From: Streptococcus mitis
GTDB lineage: Bacteria; Bacillota; Bacilli; Lactobacillales; Streptococcaceae
NCBI RefSeq assembly: GCF_001281025.1
Contig: NZ_CP012646.1
Coordinates: 1,641,001-1,705,000 of the forward strand
Length of the DNA: 64,000 nt
Direction: 5' to 3'
The translations under genes were made by a program, and so were the position numbers. Of the stretch, positions 45,377 to 55,178 are shown piece after piece. How positions within the stretch are numbered: the stretch's first letter is position 1; each line of letters begins with the position of its first letter. A model generated the notes under the pieces. It worked only from the letters and a program-made list of their open reading frames with translations. It was not told where the DNA came from and ran no database searches.

Positions 45377-45705
45377 GATATTCTTCTTTCTAAAGGTGGT
45401 GCGAAGCCACCCTATAGGGCTTAGTTTATACTTTTCTTTTTATGACGTATTTTCATATACTGGATATAAAATCGTGTTGCTTCTTTTCCACAAAAGAAAA
45501 GTACTGTTTTCTTTGCAACCTATCTAGTATAACACAAGAGAGAAGCAAAAGATAGCCCAATCCATCGATAATATCATGTAAACGATTTTTCTGAGAAAGT
45601 AAGGCTATAATTTCCACTATTTCATAAACTTTTTTAAAGCGTAGCAGAATTGTGCAAAAGTTTTTTTCTTGTGCTAGAATGAAAATCGAATAGGAGGAAC
45701 TCTAA
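45377..45705. other. cshA/har divergent intergenic region
   Basis: Holds the cshA promoter (TGT-TATACT near 45523-45528 on the minus strand), a ~145-nt cshA leader with a GGTGGCTTCGCACCACC hairpin close to the start codon, and the har promoter (TGC-TAGAAT, -10 at 45675-45680). Repeated at 51182-51510. Confidence 0.65.
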
Positions 45706-47022
45706 ATGTTAACTTATGATTTAATCGTTATCGGATTTGGTAAAGCTGGTAAAACACTAGCTGGTAAATTGGCTTCAGCTGGCAAAAAAGTTGCTCTCGT
45801 TGAACGTAGCAAAGCTATGTACGGTGGAACTTGTATCAACATCGGATGTATCCCAACTAAGACTTTGCTAGTTGCTGCTGAGAAAGACTTGTCTTTTGAA
45901 GAAGTGATTGCTACCAAAAACACTATCACTGGTCGCCTCAACGGTAAAAACTATGCTACTGTTGCTGGTACAGGCGTAGATATCTTTGATGCGGAAGCTC
46001 ACTTCCTTTCAAATAAAGTCATCGAAATCCAAGCTGGTGATGAAAAGAAAGAACTGACTGCTGAAACAATCGTCATCAACACTGGTGCTGTTTCAAACGT
46101 CTTGCCAATCCCTGGACTTGCTACAAGCAAAAACGTCTTTGACTCAACAGGTATCCAAAACTTGGACAAATTACCTGAAAACCTTGGAGTCCTTGGTGGT
46201 GGAAATATCGGTCTTGAATTTGCCGGCCTTTACAACAAACTTGGAAGCAAGGTCACAGTCCTAGATGCCTTGGATACTTTCCTTCCTCGTGCAGAACCTT
46301 CCATCGCAGCTCTTGCTAAACAATACATGGAAGAAGACGGTATTGAATTGCTTCAAAATATCCGTACTACTGAAATTAAAAATGACGGTGACCAAGTGCT
46401 TGTCGTAACTGAAAATGAAACTTACCGTTTCGATGCCCTTCTTTACGCAACTGGACGCAAACCAAATGTAGAACCACTTCAACTTGAAAATACAGATATT
46501 GAACTAACTGAACGTGGTGCTATTAAAGTGGACAAACATTGTCAAACAAACGTTCCTGGTGTCTTTGCAGTTGGAGATGTCAACGGTGGCCTTCAATTTA
46601 CTTACATTTCACTTGATGACTTCCGTGTTGTTTACAGCTACCTTGCTGGAGATGGTAGCTACACGCTTGAAGACCGTCTCAATGTACCAAACACCATGTT
46701 TATCACACCTGCCCTTTCACAAGTCGGTTTGACTGAAAGCCAAGCAGCTGATTTGAAACTTCCATACGCCGTTAAGGAAATCCCTGTTGCTGCGATGCCT
46801 CGTGGTCATGTAAATGGCGACCTTCGCGGAGCTTTCAAAGCTGTTGTGAATACTGAAACAAAAGAAATTCTCGGTGCAAGCATCTTCTCAGAAGGTTCTC
46901 AAGAAATCATCAATATCATCACTGTTGCTATGGACAACAAGATTCCTTACACTTACTTCACAAAACAAATCTTCACTCACCCAACCTTGGCTGAGAACTT
47001 GAATGACTTGTTTGCGATTTAA
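45706..47022 (+). CDS. har: Flavin-dependent hypothiocyanous acid reductase-type oxidoreductase (copy 1)
   Basis: A 438-residue class I pyridine nucleotide-disulfide oxidoreductase (RclA-like). FAD-binding GFGKAGKTLAG at the N-terminus, redox disulfide Cys43-Cys48 in GGTCINIGCIP, NAD(P)-binding GGGNIGLEFAG, and a late FTHPTLAEN with the catalytic His. Pneumococcal members reduce hypothiocyanous acid, protecting against peroxidase-derived oxidants. SD AGGAGG. Ends at a clear terminator. Confidence 0.9.
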   Translation: MLTYDLIVIGFGKAGKTLAGKLASAGKKVALVERSKAMYGGTCINIGCIPTKTLLVAAEKDLSFEEVIATKNTITGRLNGKNYATVAGTGVDIFDAEAHFLSNKVIEIQAGDEKKELTAETIVINTGAVSNVLPIPGLATSKNVFDSTGIQNLDKLPENLGVLGGGNIGLEFAGLYNKLGSKVTVLDALDTFLPRAEPSIAALAKQYMEEDGIELLQNIRTTEIKNDGDQVLVVTENETYRFDALLYATGRKPNVEPLQLENTDIELTERGAIKVDKHCQTNVPGVFAVGDVNGGLQFTYISLDDFRVVYSYLAGDGSYTLEDRLNVPNTMFITPALSQVGLTESQAADLKLPYAVKEIPVAAMPRGHVNGDLRGAFKAVVNTETKEILGASIFSEGSQEIINIITVAMDNKIPYTYFTKQIFTHPTLAENLNDLFAI

Positions 47023-47042
47023 GTTGAGATTTAATCGTATCG

Positions 47043-47066
47043 AACAGCCCTCTTTGGGCTGTTTTT
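47043..47066 (+). terminator. har terminator (copy 1)
   Basis: AACAGCCC-TCTTT-GGGCTGTT followed by TTT; repeated at 52848-52871. Confidence 0.88.
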
Positions 47067-47105
47067 ACTTCTGCGAAATCTCAAATCTGTCTTTTCCCTC
47101 TTTTA

Positions 47106-47123
47106 TGATATAATAGAAACATG
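47106..47123 (+). promoter_or_regulatory. murT-gatD promoter, leaderless configuration (copy 1)
   Basis: TGATATAAT with the -10 at 47109-47114; 6 nt later is the murT ATG at 47121. No SD. Repeated at 52911-52928. Confidence 0.75.
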
Positions 47124-48464
47124 AAATTAAAAACTACTTTGGGCCTCCTAGCTGGGCGCTCTTCCCACTTCATTTTAAGCCGTCTTGGCCGTGGAAGTAC
47201 GCTTCCAGGAAAACTTGCCCTTCAATTTGATAAAGATATTTTACAAAACCTAGCTAAGAACTACGAGATTGTCGTGGTCACTGGAACCAACGGAAAAACC
47301 CTGACAACTGCCCTCACTGTCGGCATTTTAAAAGAGGTTTATGGTCAAGTTTTGACCAACCCAAGCGGTGCCAACATGATTACAGGAATTGCGACGACCT
47401 TCTTGACTGCCAAATCTTCTAAAACCGGAAAAAACATTGCCGTCCTAGAAATTGACGAAGCCAGTCTATCTCGTATCTGTGACTATATCCAGCCAAGCCT
47501 TTTTGTCATCACGAATATCTTCCGTGACCAGATGGACCGCTATGGTGAGATTTACACAACTTACAAGATGATTTTGGACGCTATTCGTAAGGTGCCTACT
47601 GCCACTGTTCTCCTTAATGGAGACAGTCCACTTTTTTACAAGCCAGCTATTCCAAATCCTGTAGAGTATTTTGGTTTTGACTTGGAGAAAGGCCCAGCCC
47701 AGCTGGCTCACTATAATACAGAAGGAATTCTCTGTCCTGACTGCCAAGGCATCCTCAAATATGAGCACAATACCTATGCAAACTTGGGTGCCTATATCTG
47801 TGAAGGTTGTGGATGTAAACGTCCTGATCTCGACTATCGCTTGACAGAATTGGTTGAGTTGACCAACAATCGCTCTCGCTTTGTCATTGACGGACAAGAA
47901 TACGGTATTCAAATCGGTGGTCTCTACAATATCTACAACGCCCTAGCAGCGGTTGCTATCGCCCGTTTCCTTGGTGCAGATTCACAACTCATCAAGCAGG
48001 GATTTGATAAGAGCCGTGCTGTCTTTGGACGCCAAGAATCCTTCCATATCGGTGACAAGGAATGTACCCTCGTCTTGATTAAAAATCCAGTCGGTGCGAC
48101 CCAAGCTATCGAAATGATTAAACTAGCACCTTATCCATTTAGTCTATCTGTTCTCCTAAATGCCAACTATGCAGATGGAATTGATACCAGCTGGATCTGG
48201 GATGCTGATTTTGAACAAATCACTGACATGGACATTCCCGAAATCAACGCTGGCGGTGTTCGTCATTCTGAAATCGCTCGTCGTCTACGAGTAACAGGCT
48301 ATCCAGCTGAGAAAATCACTGAAACAAGTAGTCTGGAGCAAGTTCTCAAGACCATTGAGAACCAAGACTGCAAGCATGCTTATATTCTGGCTACCTATAC
48401 TGCTATGCTTGAATTCCGCGAACTGCTGGCTAGTCGTCAGATTGTTAGAAAGGAGATGAACTAA
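47121..48464 (+). CDS. murT: Lipid II isoglutaminyl synthase subunit MurT (copy 1)
   Basis: A 447-residue Mur-ligase-like subunit that, with GatD, amidates the alpha-carboxyl of D-glutamate in lipid II, needed for cross-linking and essential in pneumococcus. ATP site VTGTNGKT. A four-cysteine zinc ribbon (CPDC ... CEGCGC) is inserted in the central domain, and a DUF1727 C-terminal domain carries the [11 protein letters not shown] region. It overlaps gatD by one base (TAATG). No ribosome site. Confidence 0.95.
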   Translation: MKLKTTLGLLAGRSSHFILSRLGRGSTLPGKLALQFDKDILQNLAKNYEIVVVTGTNGKTLTTALTVGILKEVYGQVLTNPSGANMITGIATTFLTAKSSKTGKNIAVLEIDEASLSRICDYIQPSLFVITNIFRDQMDRYGEIYTTYKMILDAIRKVPTATVLLNGDSPLFYKPAIPNPVEYFGFDLEKGPAQLAHYNTEGILCPDCQGILKYEHNTYANLGAYICEGCGCKRPDLDYRLTELVELTNNRSRFVIDGQEYGIQIGGLYNIYNALAAVAIARFLGADSQLIKQGFDKSRAVFGRQESFHIGDKECTLVLIKNPVGATQAIEMIKLAPYPFSLSVLLNANYADGIDTSWIWDADFEQITDMDIPEINAGGVRHSEIARRLRVTGYPAEKITETSSLEQVLKTIENQDCKHAYILATYTAMLEFRELLASRQIVRKEMN

Positions 48465-49246
48465 TGGTTTATACTTCACTTTCCTCAAAAGCTGGCAATT
48501 ACCCCTATCAGCTCAACATTGCCCACCTCTACGGAAATCTCATGAATACCTACGGGGACAATGGAAACATCCTCATGCTCAAGTATGTGGCTGAAAAACT
48601 GGGAGCCCATGTGACGGTTGACATCGTTTCTCTCCATGATAGCTTTGATGAAAATCACTACGACATTGCCTTTTTCGGTGGTGGTCAAGACTTTGAACAG
48701 AGTATCATTGCAGACGACCTACCTGCTAAAAAAGAGAGCATTGACAACTACATCCAAAACGACGGTGTGGTTCTGGCTATCTGCGGTGGTTTCCAACTAT
48801 TGGGCCAATATTATGTTGAAGCTTCAGGGAGACGCATCGAAGGACTAGGGGTCATGGGCCACTACACCCTCAATCAGACCAATAACCGTTTTATCGGGGA
48901 CATCAAGATTCACAATGAAGATTTCGATGAAACCTACTATGGTTTTGAAAATCATCAGGGCCGTACCTTCCTCTCAGATGATCAAAAACCGCTGGGACAG
49001 GTTGTCTATGGAAATGGAAATAACGAAGAAAAAGTCGGCGAAGGTGTTCATTATAAGAATGTCTTTGGTTCCTACTTCCACGGGCCTATCCTCTCTCGTA
49101 ATGCCAATCTAGCTTATCGCCTAGTCACTACTGCCCTCAAGAAGAAATATGGTCAGGACATTCAACTCCCTGCTTATGAGGACATTCTCAGCCAAGAAAT
49201 CGCTGAAGAATACAGTGATGTCAAAAGCAAGGCTGACTTTTCTTAA
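48464..49246 (+). CDS. gatD: Lipid II isoglutaminyl synthase glutaminase subunit GatD (copy 1)
   Basis: A 260-residue class I glutamine amidotransferase-like subunit, CobB/CobQ type. Nucleophile Cys in [11 protein letters not shown], catalytic His in [13 protein letters not shown]. Supplies ammonia from glutamine to MurT. SD GGAG overlapping the murT end. Followed by a perfect terminator. Confidence 0.95.
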   Translation: MVYTSLSSKAGNYPYQLNIAHLYGNLMNTYGDNGNILMLKYVAEKLGAHVTVDIVSLHDSFDENHYDIAFFGGGQDFEQSIIADDLPAKKESIDNYIQNDGVVLAICGGFQLLGQYYVEASGRRIEGLGVMGHYTLNQTNNRFIGDIKIHNEDFDETYYGFENHQGRTFLSDDQKPLGQVVYGNGNNEEKVGEGVHYKNVFGSYFHGPILSRNANLAYRLVTTALKKKYGQDIQLPAYEDILSQEIAEEYSDVKSKADFS

Positions 49247-49265
49247 ACAAAGGAAAATGATATCA

Positions 49266-49297
49266 AAGAACTCCGTTATCTTGTCGGAGTTCTTTTT
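49266..49297 (+). terminator. murT-gatD terminator (copy 1)
   Basis: AAGAACTCCG ... CGGAGTTCTT followed by TTT; repeated at 55071-55102. Confidence 0.88.
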
Positions 49298-49373
49298 GTC
49301 TGTTCTTTTACCCTTCTCCCTTGCATTTTCTCTCATTTTTTGCCAAAATAGAGGGGTAGAAAGAAGGTAGCAT

Positions 49374-50456
49374 ATGTCTAAATTACAACAAATCGTAACA
49401 TATCTTGAATCAGAAAAACTAGACGTCGCTGTCGTATCTGACCCCGTCACAATCAATTACCTCACTGGCTTTTACAGTGATCCCCATGAACGCCAAATGT
49501 TCCTTTTTGTCCTAGCAGATCAGGAACCTCTCCTCTTTGTCCCAGCCCTTGAGGTTGAGCGTGCAAGCAGCACTGTTTCCTTCCCAGTTGTGGGCTATGT
49601 GGATTCTGAAAATCCATGGCAAAAAATGAAACATGCTCTTCCACAACTTGACTTCAAACGTGTCGCTGTTGAGTTTGACAATCTCATCTTGACCAAATAT
49701 CATGGCTTGAAAATAGTCTTTGAAACTGCTGAGTTTGAAAACCTCACTCCTCGTATCCAACGTATGCGCCTTATCAAATCAGCTGACGAAGTGCAAAAAA
49801 TGATGGTGGCCGGTCTCTATGCGGACAAGGCTGTTAAGGTTGGTTTTGACAATATTTCTCTTGATAAGACTGAGACAGATATTATTGCCCAAATCGACTT
49901 TGCTATGAAGCGTGAAGGTTATGAAATGAGTTTTGATACCATGGTCTTGACTGGTGATAATGCTGCAAATCCACACGGTATTCCAGCAGCAAACAAAGTT
50001 GAAAATAACGCCCTTCTCCTCTTTGACCTTGGTGTTCTAGTCAACGGCTATGCGTCAGATATGACTCGTACGGTCGCTGTCGGCAAACCAGACCAATTCA
50101 AGAAAGATATTTACAACTTAACTCTTGAAGCCCAACAAGCTGCTCTTGACTTTATCAAGCCAGGTGTGACTGCTCATGAAGTGGACCGCGCGGCCCGTGA
50201 GGTCATTGAAAAAGCTGGTTACGGCGAGTACTTCAACCACCGTCTTGGTCACGGTATCGGTATGGATGTCCACGAATTCCCATCTATCATGGAAGGAAAC
50301 GACATGGTCATCGAAGAAGGCATGTGCTTCTCTGTTGAACCAGGTATCTATATCCCTGGTAAAGTCGGTGTCCGTATCGAAGACTGTGGTGTTGTTACCA
50401 AAGATGGCTTTGACCTCTTTACAAACACCAGCAAAGACTTGCTTTATTTTGATTAA
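49374..50456 (+). CDS. pepQ: Xaa-Pro dipeptidase (copy 1)
   Basis: A 360-residue M24 metallopeptidase cleaving X-Pro dipeptides. Creatinase-like N-domain, then metal ligands in FDLGVLVNGYASDMTRT, RLGHGIGMDVHE, FSVEPGIY and RIEDCGV. SD AGAAGG before the ATG. Cytoplasmic, used in peptide nutrition. Monocistronic. Confidence 0.95.
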   Translation: MSKLQQIVTYLESEKLDVAVVSDPVTINYLTGFYSDPHERQMFLFVLADQEPLLFVPALEVERASSTVSFPVVGYVDSENPWQKMKHALPQLDFKRVAVEFDNLILTKYHGLKIVFETAEFENLTPRIQRMRLIKSADEVQKMMVAGLYADKAVKVGFDNISLDKTETDIIAQIDFAMKREGYEMSFDTMVLTGDNAANPHGIPAANKVENNALLLFDLGVLVNGYASDMTRTVAVGKPDQFKKDIYNLTLEAQQAALDFIKPGVTAHEVDRAAREVIEKAGYGEYFNHRLGHGIGMDVHEFPSIMEGNDMVIEEGMCFSVEPGIYIPGKVGVRIEDCGVVTKDGFDLFTNTSKDLLYFD

Positions 50457-50482
50457 AATTCTTCGAAAATCTTCCCACAATA

Positions 50483-50529
50483 AAACGCATAGTATCAAGG
50501 TTTTTCAACACCTGATACTATGCGTTTTT
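50483..50529. terminator. pepQ terminator (copy 1)
   Basis: ACGCATAGTATCA-AGG ... CCTGATACTATGCGT followed by TTTT; same family as the hairpin after queA. Repeated at 56288-56334. Confidence 0.85.
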
Positions 50530-50559
50530 CTTATTTGAAAGACTTTTGACTCAGCCTCA

Positions 50560-50630
50560 TTACTTAATCTTCTTGATACTTTGACTAAGGATAAATCCTA
50601 CAATCATCCCTACCATATTTTGCATGAAAT
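50560..50630 (-). pseudogene. 3' remnant of the ECF transporter gene
   Basis: The final 71 bp of the ECF S-component gene ([20 protein letters not shown]) left at the right end of unit 1. The gene is complete at 56365-56826. Confidence 0.9.
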
Positions 50631-51181
50631 ATAGTTGCTGAGAAAAGTAAGGTTTGACGGCTTTCAGGAACACGGGAGATGATAGCTTCAATGTCTTCAA
50701 GGAAGCCCATGTTGAGCATTTCATCCGCTTCGTCAAGGATAAGAGTTTCAATATCTTGTAATTTCAAGGCCTTGCGTTTAATCAAGTCCAAGAGGCGACC
50801 AGGTGTTCCCACCACGATATGGGCACCAGATTTAAGAGCCTTAATTTGCTTTTCAATGCTTGATCCGCCATATACTGAACGGACTTTGACTCCCTTACTA
50901 CGACCAAAGCGGAAGAGTTCTTCTTGACTTTGGACAGCTAGTTCACGAGTTGGAGCGATGACCAAGGCTTGGATAGTTGCTTCTTCTGTACGAATTTTTT
51001 CAAGAGTTGGCAAACCAAAAGCCGCAGTTTTTCCCGTACCAGTCTGAGCTTGACCGATAACGTCCTTGCCTTCAAGGGCCAAGGGAATGGTTTGTTCTTG
51101 GATCGGACTGGCTTCTACAAAACCAGCTTTTTCAATCTCTGCTAGCAAATCAGCAGACAAGTTTAATTCATTAAATTTCAC
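50585..51181 (-). pseudogene. cshA: Truncated cshA, fused at the duplication junction
   Basis: The first 183 codons of cshA with its own promoter and leader, joined at 50630/50631 to antisense ECF sequence that adds 15 residues ([15 protein letters not shown]). The predicted 198-residue product keeps Q motif, ATP site, DEAD and SAT (RecA1 domain) but has no RecA2 domain. It cannot unwind RNA, but if stable it could bind ATP or compete with CshA. Probably expressed, since all upstream signals are intact. Confidence 0.88.
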
Positions 51182-51510
51182 GATATTCTTCTTTCTAAAG
51201 GTGGTGCGAAGCCACCCTATAGGGCTTAGTTTATACTTTTCTTTTTATGACGTATTTTCATATACTGGATATAAAATCGTGTTGCTTCTTTTCCACAAAA
51301 GAAAAGTACTGTTTTCTTTGCAACCTATCTAGTATAACACAAGAGAGAAGCAAAAGATAGCCCAATCCATCGATAATATCATGTAAACGATTTTTCTGAG
51401 AAAGTAAGGCTATAATTTCCACTATTTCATAAACTTTTTTAAAGCGTAGCAGAATTGTGCAAAAGTTTTTTTCTTGTGCTAGAATGAAAATCGAATAGGA
51501 GGAACTCTAA
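51182..51510. other. Truncated-cshA/har intergenic region (copy 2)
   Basis: Copy of 45377-45705, with the same two divergent promoters and the structured helicase leader. Confidence 0.65.
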
Positions 51511-52827
51511 ATGTTAACTTATGATTTAATCGTTATCGGATTTGGTAAAGCTGGTAAAACACTAGCTGGTAAATTGGCTTCAGCTGGCAAAAAAGTTGCT
51601 CTCGTTGAACGTAGCAAAGCTATGTACGGTGGAACTTGTATCAACATCGGATGTATCCCAACTAAGACTTTGCTAGTTGCTGCTGAGAAAGACTTGTCTT
51701 TTGAAGAAGTGATTGCTACCAAAAACACTATCACTGGTCGCCTCAACGGTAAAAACTATGCTACTGTTGCTGGTACAGGCGTAGATATCTTTGATGCGGA
51801 AGCTCACTTCCTTTCAAATAAAGTCATCGAAATCCAAGCTGGTGATGAAAAGAAAGAACTGACTGCTGAAACAATCGTCATCAACACTGGTGCTGTTTCA
51901 AACGTCTTGCCAATCCCTGGACTTGCTACAAGCAAAAACGTCTTTGACTCAACAGGTATCCAAAACTTGGACAAATTACCTGAAAACCTTGGAGTCCTTG
52001 GTGGTGGAAATATCGGTCTTGAATTTGCCGGCCTTTACAACAAACTTGGAAGCAAGGTCACAGTCCTAGATGCCTTGGATACTTTCCTTCCTCGTGCAGA
52101 ACCTTCCATCGCAGCTCTTGCTAAACAATACATGGAAGAAGACGGTATTGAATTGCTTCAAAATATCCGTACTACTGAAATTAAAAATGACGGTGACCAA
52201 GTGCTTGTCGTAACTGAAAATGAAACTTACCGTTTCGATGCCCTTCTTTACGCAACTGGACGCAAACCAAATGTAGAACCACTTCAACTTGAAAATACAG
52301 ATATTGAACTAACTGAACGTGGTGCTATTAAAGTGGACAAACATTGTCAAACAAACGTTCCTGGTGTCTTTGCAGTTGGAGATGTCAACGGTGGCCTTCA
52401 ATTTACTTACATTTCACTTGATGACTTCCGTGTTGTTTACAGCTACCTTGCTGGAGATGGTAGCTACACGCTTGAAGACCGTCTCAATGTACCAAACACC
52501 ATGTTTATCACACCTGCCCTTTCACAAGTCGGTTTGACTGAAAGCCAAGCAGCTGATTTGAAACTTCCATACGCCGTTAAGGAAATCCCTGTTGCTGCGA
52601 TGCCTCGTGGTCATGTAAATGGCGACCTTCGCGGAGCTTTCAAAGCTGTTGTGAATACTGAAACAAAAGAAATTCTCGGTGCAAGCATCTTCTCAGAAGG
52701 TTCTCAAGAAATCATCAATATCATCACTGTTGCTATGGACAACAAGATTCCTTACACTTACTTCACAAAACAAATCTTCACTCACCCAACCTTGGCTGAG
52801 AACTTGAATGACTTGTTTGCGATTTAA
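51511..52827 (+). CDS. har: Hypothiocyanous acid reductase-type oxidoreductase (copy 2)
   Basis: Identical in translation to the copy at 45706-47022, including Cys43/Cys48 and its promoter (TAGAAT at 51480-51485) and SD. Both copies should be expressed, doubling dosage. Confidence 0.9.
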   Translation: MLTYDLIVIGFGKAGKTLAGKLASAGKKVALVERSKAMYGGTCINIGCIPTKTLLVAAEKDLSFEEVIATKNTITGRLNGKNYATVAGTGVDIFDAEAHFLSNKVIEIQAGDEKKELTAETIVINTGAVSNVLPIPGLATSKNVFDSTGIQNLDKLPENLGVLGGGNIGLEFAGLYNKLGSKVTVLDALDTFLPRAEPSIAALAKQYMEEDGIELLQNIRTTEIKNDGDQVLVVTENETYRFDALLYATGRKPNVEPLQLENTDIELTERGAIKVDKHCQTNVPGVFAVGDVNGGLQFTYISLDDFRVVYSYLAGDGSYTLEDRLNVPNTMFITPALSQVGLTESQAADLKLPYAVKEIPVAAMPRGHVNGDLRGAFKAVVNTETKEILGASIFSEGSQEIINIITVAMDNKIPYTYFTKQIFTHPTLAENLNDLFAI

Positions 52828-52847
52828 GTTGAGATTTAATCGTATCG

Positions 52848-52871
52848 AACAGCCCTCTTTGGGCTGTTTTT
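52848..52871 (+). terminator. har terminator (copy 2)
   Basis: Copy of 47043-47066. Confidence 0.88.
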
Positions 52872-52925
52872 ACTTCTGCGAAATCTCAAATCTGTCTTTT
52901 CCCTCTTTTATGATATAATAGAAAC

Positions 52926-54269
52926 ATGAAATTAAAAACTACTTTGGGCCTCCTAGCTGGGCGCTCTTCCCACTTCATTTTAAGCCGTCTTGGCCGTGGA
53001 AGTACGCTTCCAGGAAAACTTGCCCTTCAATTTGATAAAGATATTTTACAAAACCTAGCTAAGAACTACGAGATTGTCGTGGTCACTGGAACCAACGGAA
53101 AAACCCTGACAACTGCCCTCACTGTCGGCATTTTAAAAGAGGTTTATGGTCAAGTTTTGACCAACCCAAGCGGTGCCAACATGATTACAGGAATTGCGAC
53201 GACCTTCTTGACTGCCAAATCTTCTAAAACCGGAAAAAACATTGCCGTCCTAGAAATTGACGAAGCCAGTCTATCTCGTATCTGTGACTATATCCAGCCA
53301 AGCCTTTTTGTCATCACGAATATCTTCCGTGACCAGATGGACCGCTATGGTGAGATTTACACAACTTACAAGATGATTTTGGACGCTATTCGTAAGGTGC
53401 CTACTGCCACTGTTCTCCTTAATGGAGACAGTCCACTTTTTTACAAGCCAGCTATTCCAAATCCTGTAGAGTATTTTGGTTTTGACTTGGAGAAAGGCCC
53501 AGCCCAGCTGGCTCACTATAATACAGAAGGAATTCTCTGTCCTGACTGCCAAGGCATCCTCAAATATGAGCACAATACCTATGCAAACTTGGGTGCCTAT
53601 ATCTGTGAAGGTTGTGGATGTAAACGTCCTGATCTCGACTATCGCTTGACAGAATTGGTTGAGTTGACCAACAATCGCTCTCGCTTTGTCATTGACGGAC
53701 AAGAATACGGTATTCAAATCGGTGGTCTCTACAATATCTACAACGCCCTAGCAGCGGTTGCTATCGCCCGTTTCCTTGGTGCAGATTCACAACTCATCAA
53801 GCAGGGATTTGATAAGAGCCGTGCTGTCTTTGGACGCCAAGAATCCTTCCATATCGGTGACAAGGAATGTACCCTCGTCTTGATTAAAAATCCAGTCGGT
53901 GCGACCCAAGCTATCGAAATGATTAAACTAGCACCTTATCCATTTAGTCTATCTGTTCTCCTAAATGCCAACTATGCAGATGGAATTGATACCAGCTGGA
54001 TCTGGGATGCTGATTTTGAACAAATCACTGACATGGACATTCCCGAAATCAACGCTGGCGGTGTTCGTCATTCTGAAATCGCTCGTCGTCTACGAGTAAC
54101 AGGCTATCCAGCTGAGAAAATCACTGAAACAAGTAGTCTGGAGCAAGTTCTCAAGACCATTGAGAACCAAGACTGCAAGCATGCTTATATTCTGGCTACC
54201 TATACTGCTATGCTTGAATTCCGCGAACTGCTGGCTAGTCGTCAGATTGTTAGAAAGGAGATGAACTAA
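52926..54269 (+). CDS. murT: Lipid II isoglutaminyl synthase subunit MurT (copy 2)
   Basis: Identical in translation to copy 1, with the same leaderless-type promoter (TATAAT at 52914-52919, ATG 6 nt later). With gatD copy 2 it forms a second full transcription unit for lipid II amidation. Confidence 0.95.
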   Translation: MKLKTTLGLLAGRSSHFILSRLGRGSTLPGKLALQFDKDILQNLAKNYEIVVVTGTNGKTLTTALTVGILKEVYGQVLTNPSGANMITGIATTFLTAKSSKTGKNIAVLEIDEASLSRICDYIQPSLFVITNIFRDQMDRYGEIYTTYKMILDAIRKVPTATVLLNGDSPLFYKPAIPNPVEYFGFDLEKGPAQLAHYNTEGILCPDCQGILKYEHNTYANLGAYICEGCGCKRPDLDYRLTELVELTNNRSRFVIDGQEYGIQIGGLYNIYNALAAVAIARFLGADSQLIKQGFDKSRAVFGRQESFHIGDKECTLVLIKNPVGATQAIEMIKLAPYPFSLSVLLNANYADGIDTSWIWDADFEQITDMDIPEINAGGVRHSEIARRLRVTGYPAEKITETSSLEQVLKTIENQDCKHAYILATYTAMLEFRELLASRQIVRKEMN

Positions 54270-55051
54270 TGGTTTATACTTCACTTTCCTCAAAAGCTGG
54301 CAATTACCCCTATCAGCTCAACATTGCCCACCTCTACGGAAATCTCATGAATACCTACGGGGACAATGGAAACATCCTCATGCTCAAGTATGTGGCTGAA
54401 AAACTGGGAGCCCATGTGACGGTTGACATCGTTTCTCTCCATGATAGCTTTGATGAAAATCACTACGACATTGCCTTTTTCGGTGGTGGTCAAGACTTTG
54501 AACAGAGTATCATTGCAGACGACCTACCTGCTAAAAAAGAGAGCATTGACAACTACATCCAAAACGACGGTGTGGTTCTGGCTATCTGCGGTGGTTTCCA
54601 ACTATTGGGCCAATATTATGTTGAAGCTTCAGGGAGACGCATCGAAGGACTAGGGGTCATGGGCCACTACACCCTCAATCAGACCAATAACCGTTTTATC
54701 GGGGACATCAAGATTCACAATGAAGATTTCGATGAAACCTACTATGGTTTTGAAAATCATCAGGGCCGTACCTTCCTCTCAGATGATCAAAAACCGCTGG
54801 GACAGGTTGTCTATGGAAATGGAAATAACGAAGAAAAAGTCGGCGAAGGTGTTCATTATAAGAATGTCTTTGGTTCCTACTTCCACGGGCCTATCCTCTC
54901 TCGTAATGCCAATCTAGCTTATCGCCTAGTCACTACTGCCCTCAAGAAGAAATATGGTCAGGACATTCAACTCCCTGCTTATGAGGACATTCTCAGCCAA
55001 GAAATCGCTGAAGAATACAGTGATGTCAAAAGCAAGGCTGACTTTTCTTAA
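54269..55051 (+). CDS. gatD: Lipid II isoglutaminyl synthase subunit GatD (copy 2)
   Basis: Identical in translation to copy 1, with the active-site Cys and His intact and the one-base overlap with murT preserved. Confidence 0.95.
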   Translation: MVYTSLSSKAGNYPYQLNIAHLYGNLMNTYGDNGNILMLKYVAEKLGAHVTVDIVSLHDSFDENHYDIAFFGGGQDFEQSIIADDLPAKKESIDNYIQNDGVVLAICGGFQLLGQYYVEASGRRIEGLGVMGHYTLNQTNNRFIGDIKIHNEDFDETYYGFENHQGRTFLSDDQKPLGQVVYGNGNNEEKVGEGVHYKNVFGSYFHGPILSRNANLAYRLVTTALKKKYGQDIQLPAYEDILSQEIAEEYSDVKSKADFS

Positions 55052-55070
55052 ACAAAGGAAAATGATATCA

Positions 55071-55102
55071 AAGAACTCCGTTATCTTGTCGGAGTTCTTT
55101 TT
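55071..55102 (+). terminator. murT-gatD terminator (copy 2)
   Basis: Copy of 49266-49297. Confidence 0.88.
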
Positions 55103-55178
55103 GTCTGTTCTTTTACCCTTCTCCCTTGCATTTTCTCTCATTTTTTGCCAAAATAGAGGGGTAGAAAGAAGGTAGCAT

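Larger units (their letters stand above)
44826..50630. repeat. Tandem duplication, unit 1 (5,805 bp)
   Basis: This segment is repeated at 50631-56435 with an exact 5,805-bp offset for every gene and terminator compared. Unit 1 holds the cshA 5' part, har, murT, gatD, pepQ and the last 71 bp of the ECF gene. At the left edge C44825 differs from T50630, and at the right edge A50631 differs from T56436, so the join has no microhomology. No IS ends or att sites flank it. Confidence 0.93.

Noticed and set aside
50600-50660. IS or integrase-mediated origin of the 5.8-kb duplication
   Set aside because: No inverted repeats, target duplication, att-like core or recombinase gene at 44826, 50630 or 56435.
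50560-50751. Frame joining antisense cshA sequence to the ECF tail
   Set aside because: No promoter or ribosome site for this frame. It is a by-product of the duplication junction.
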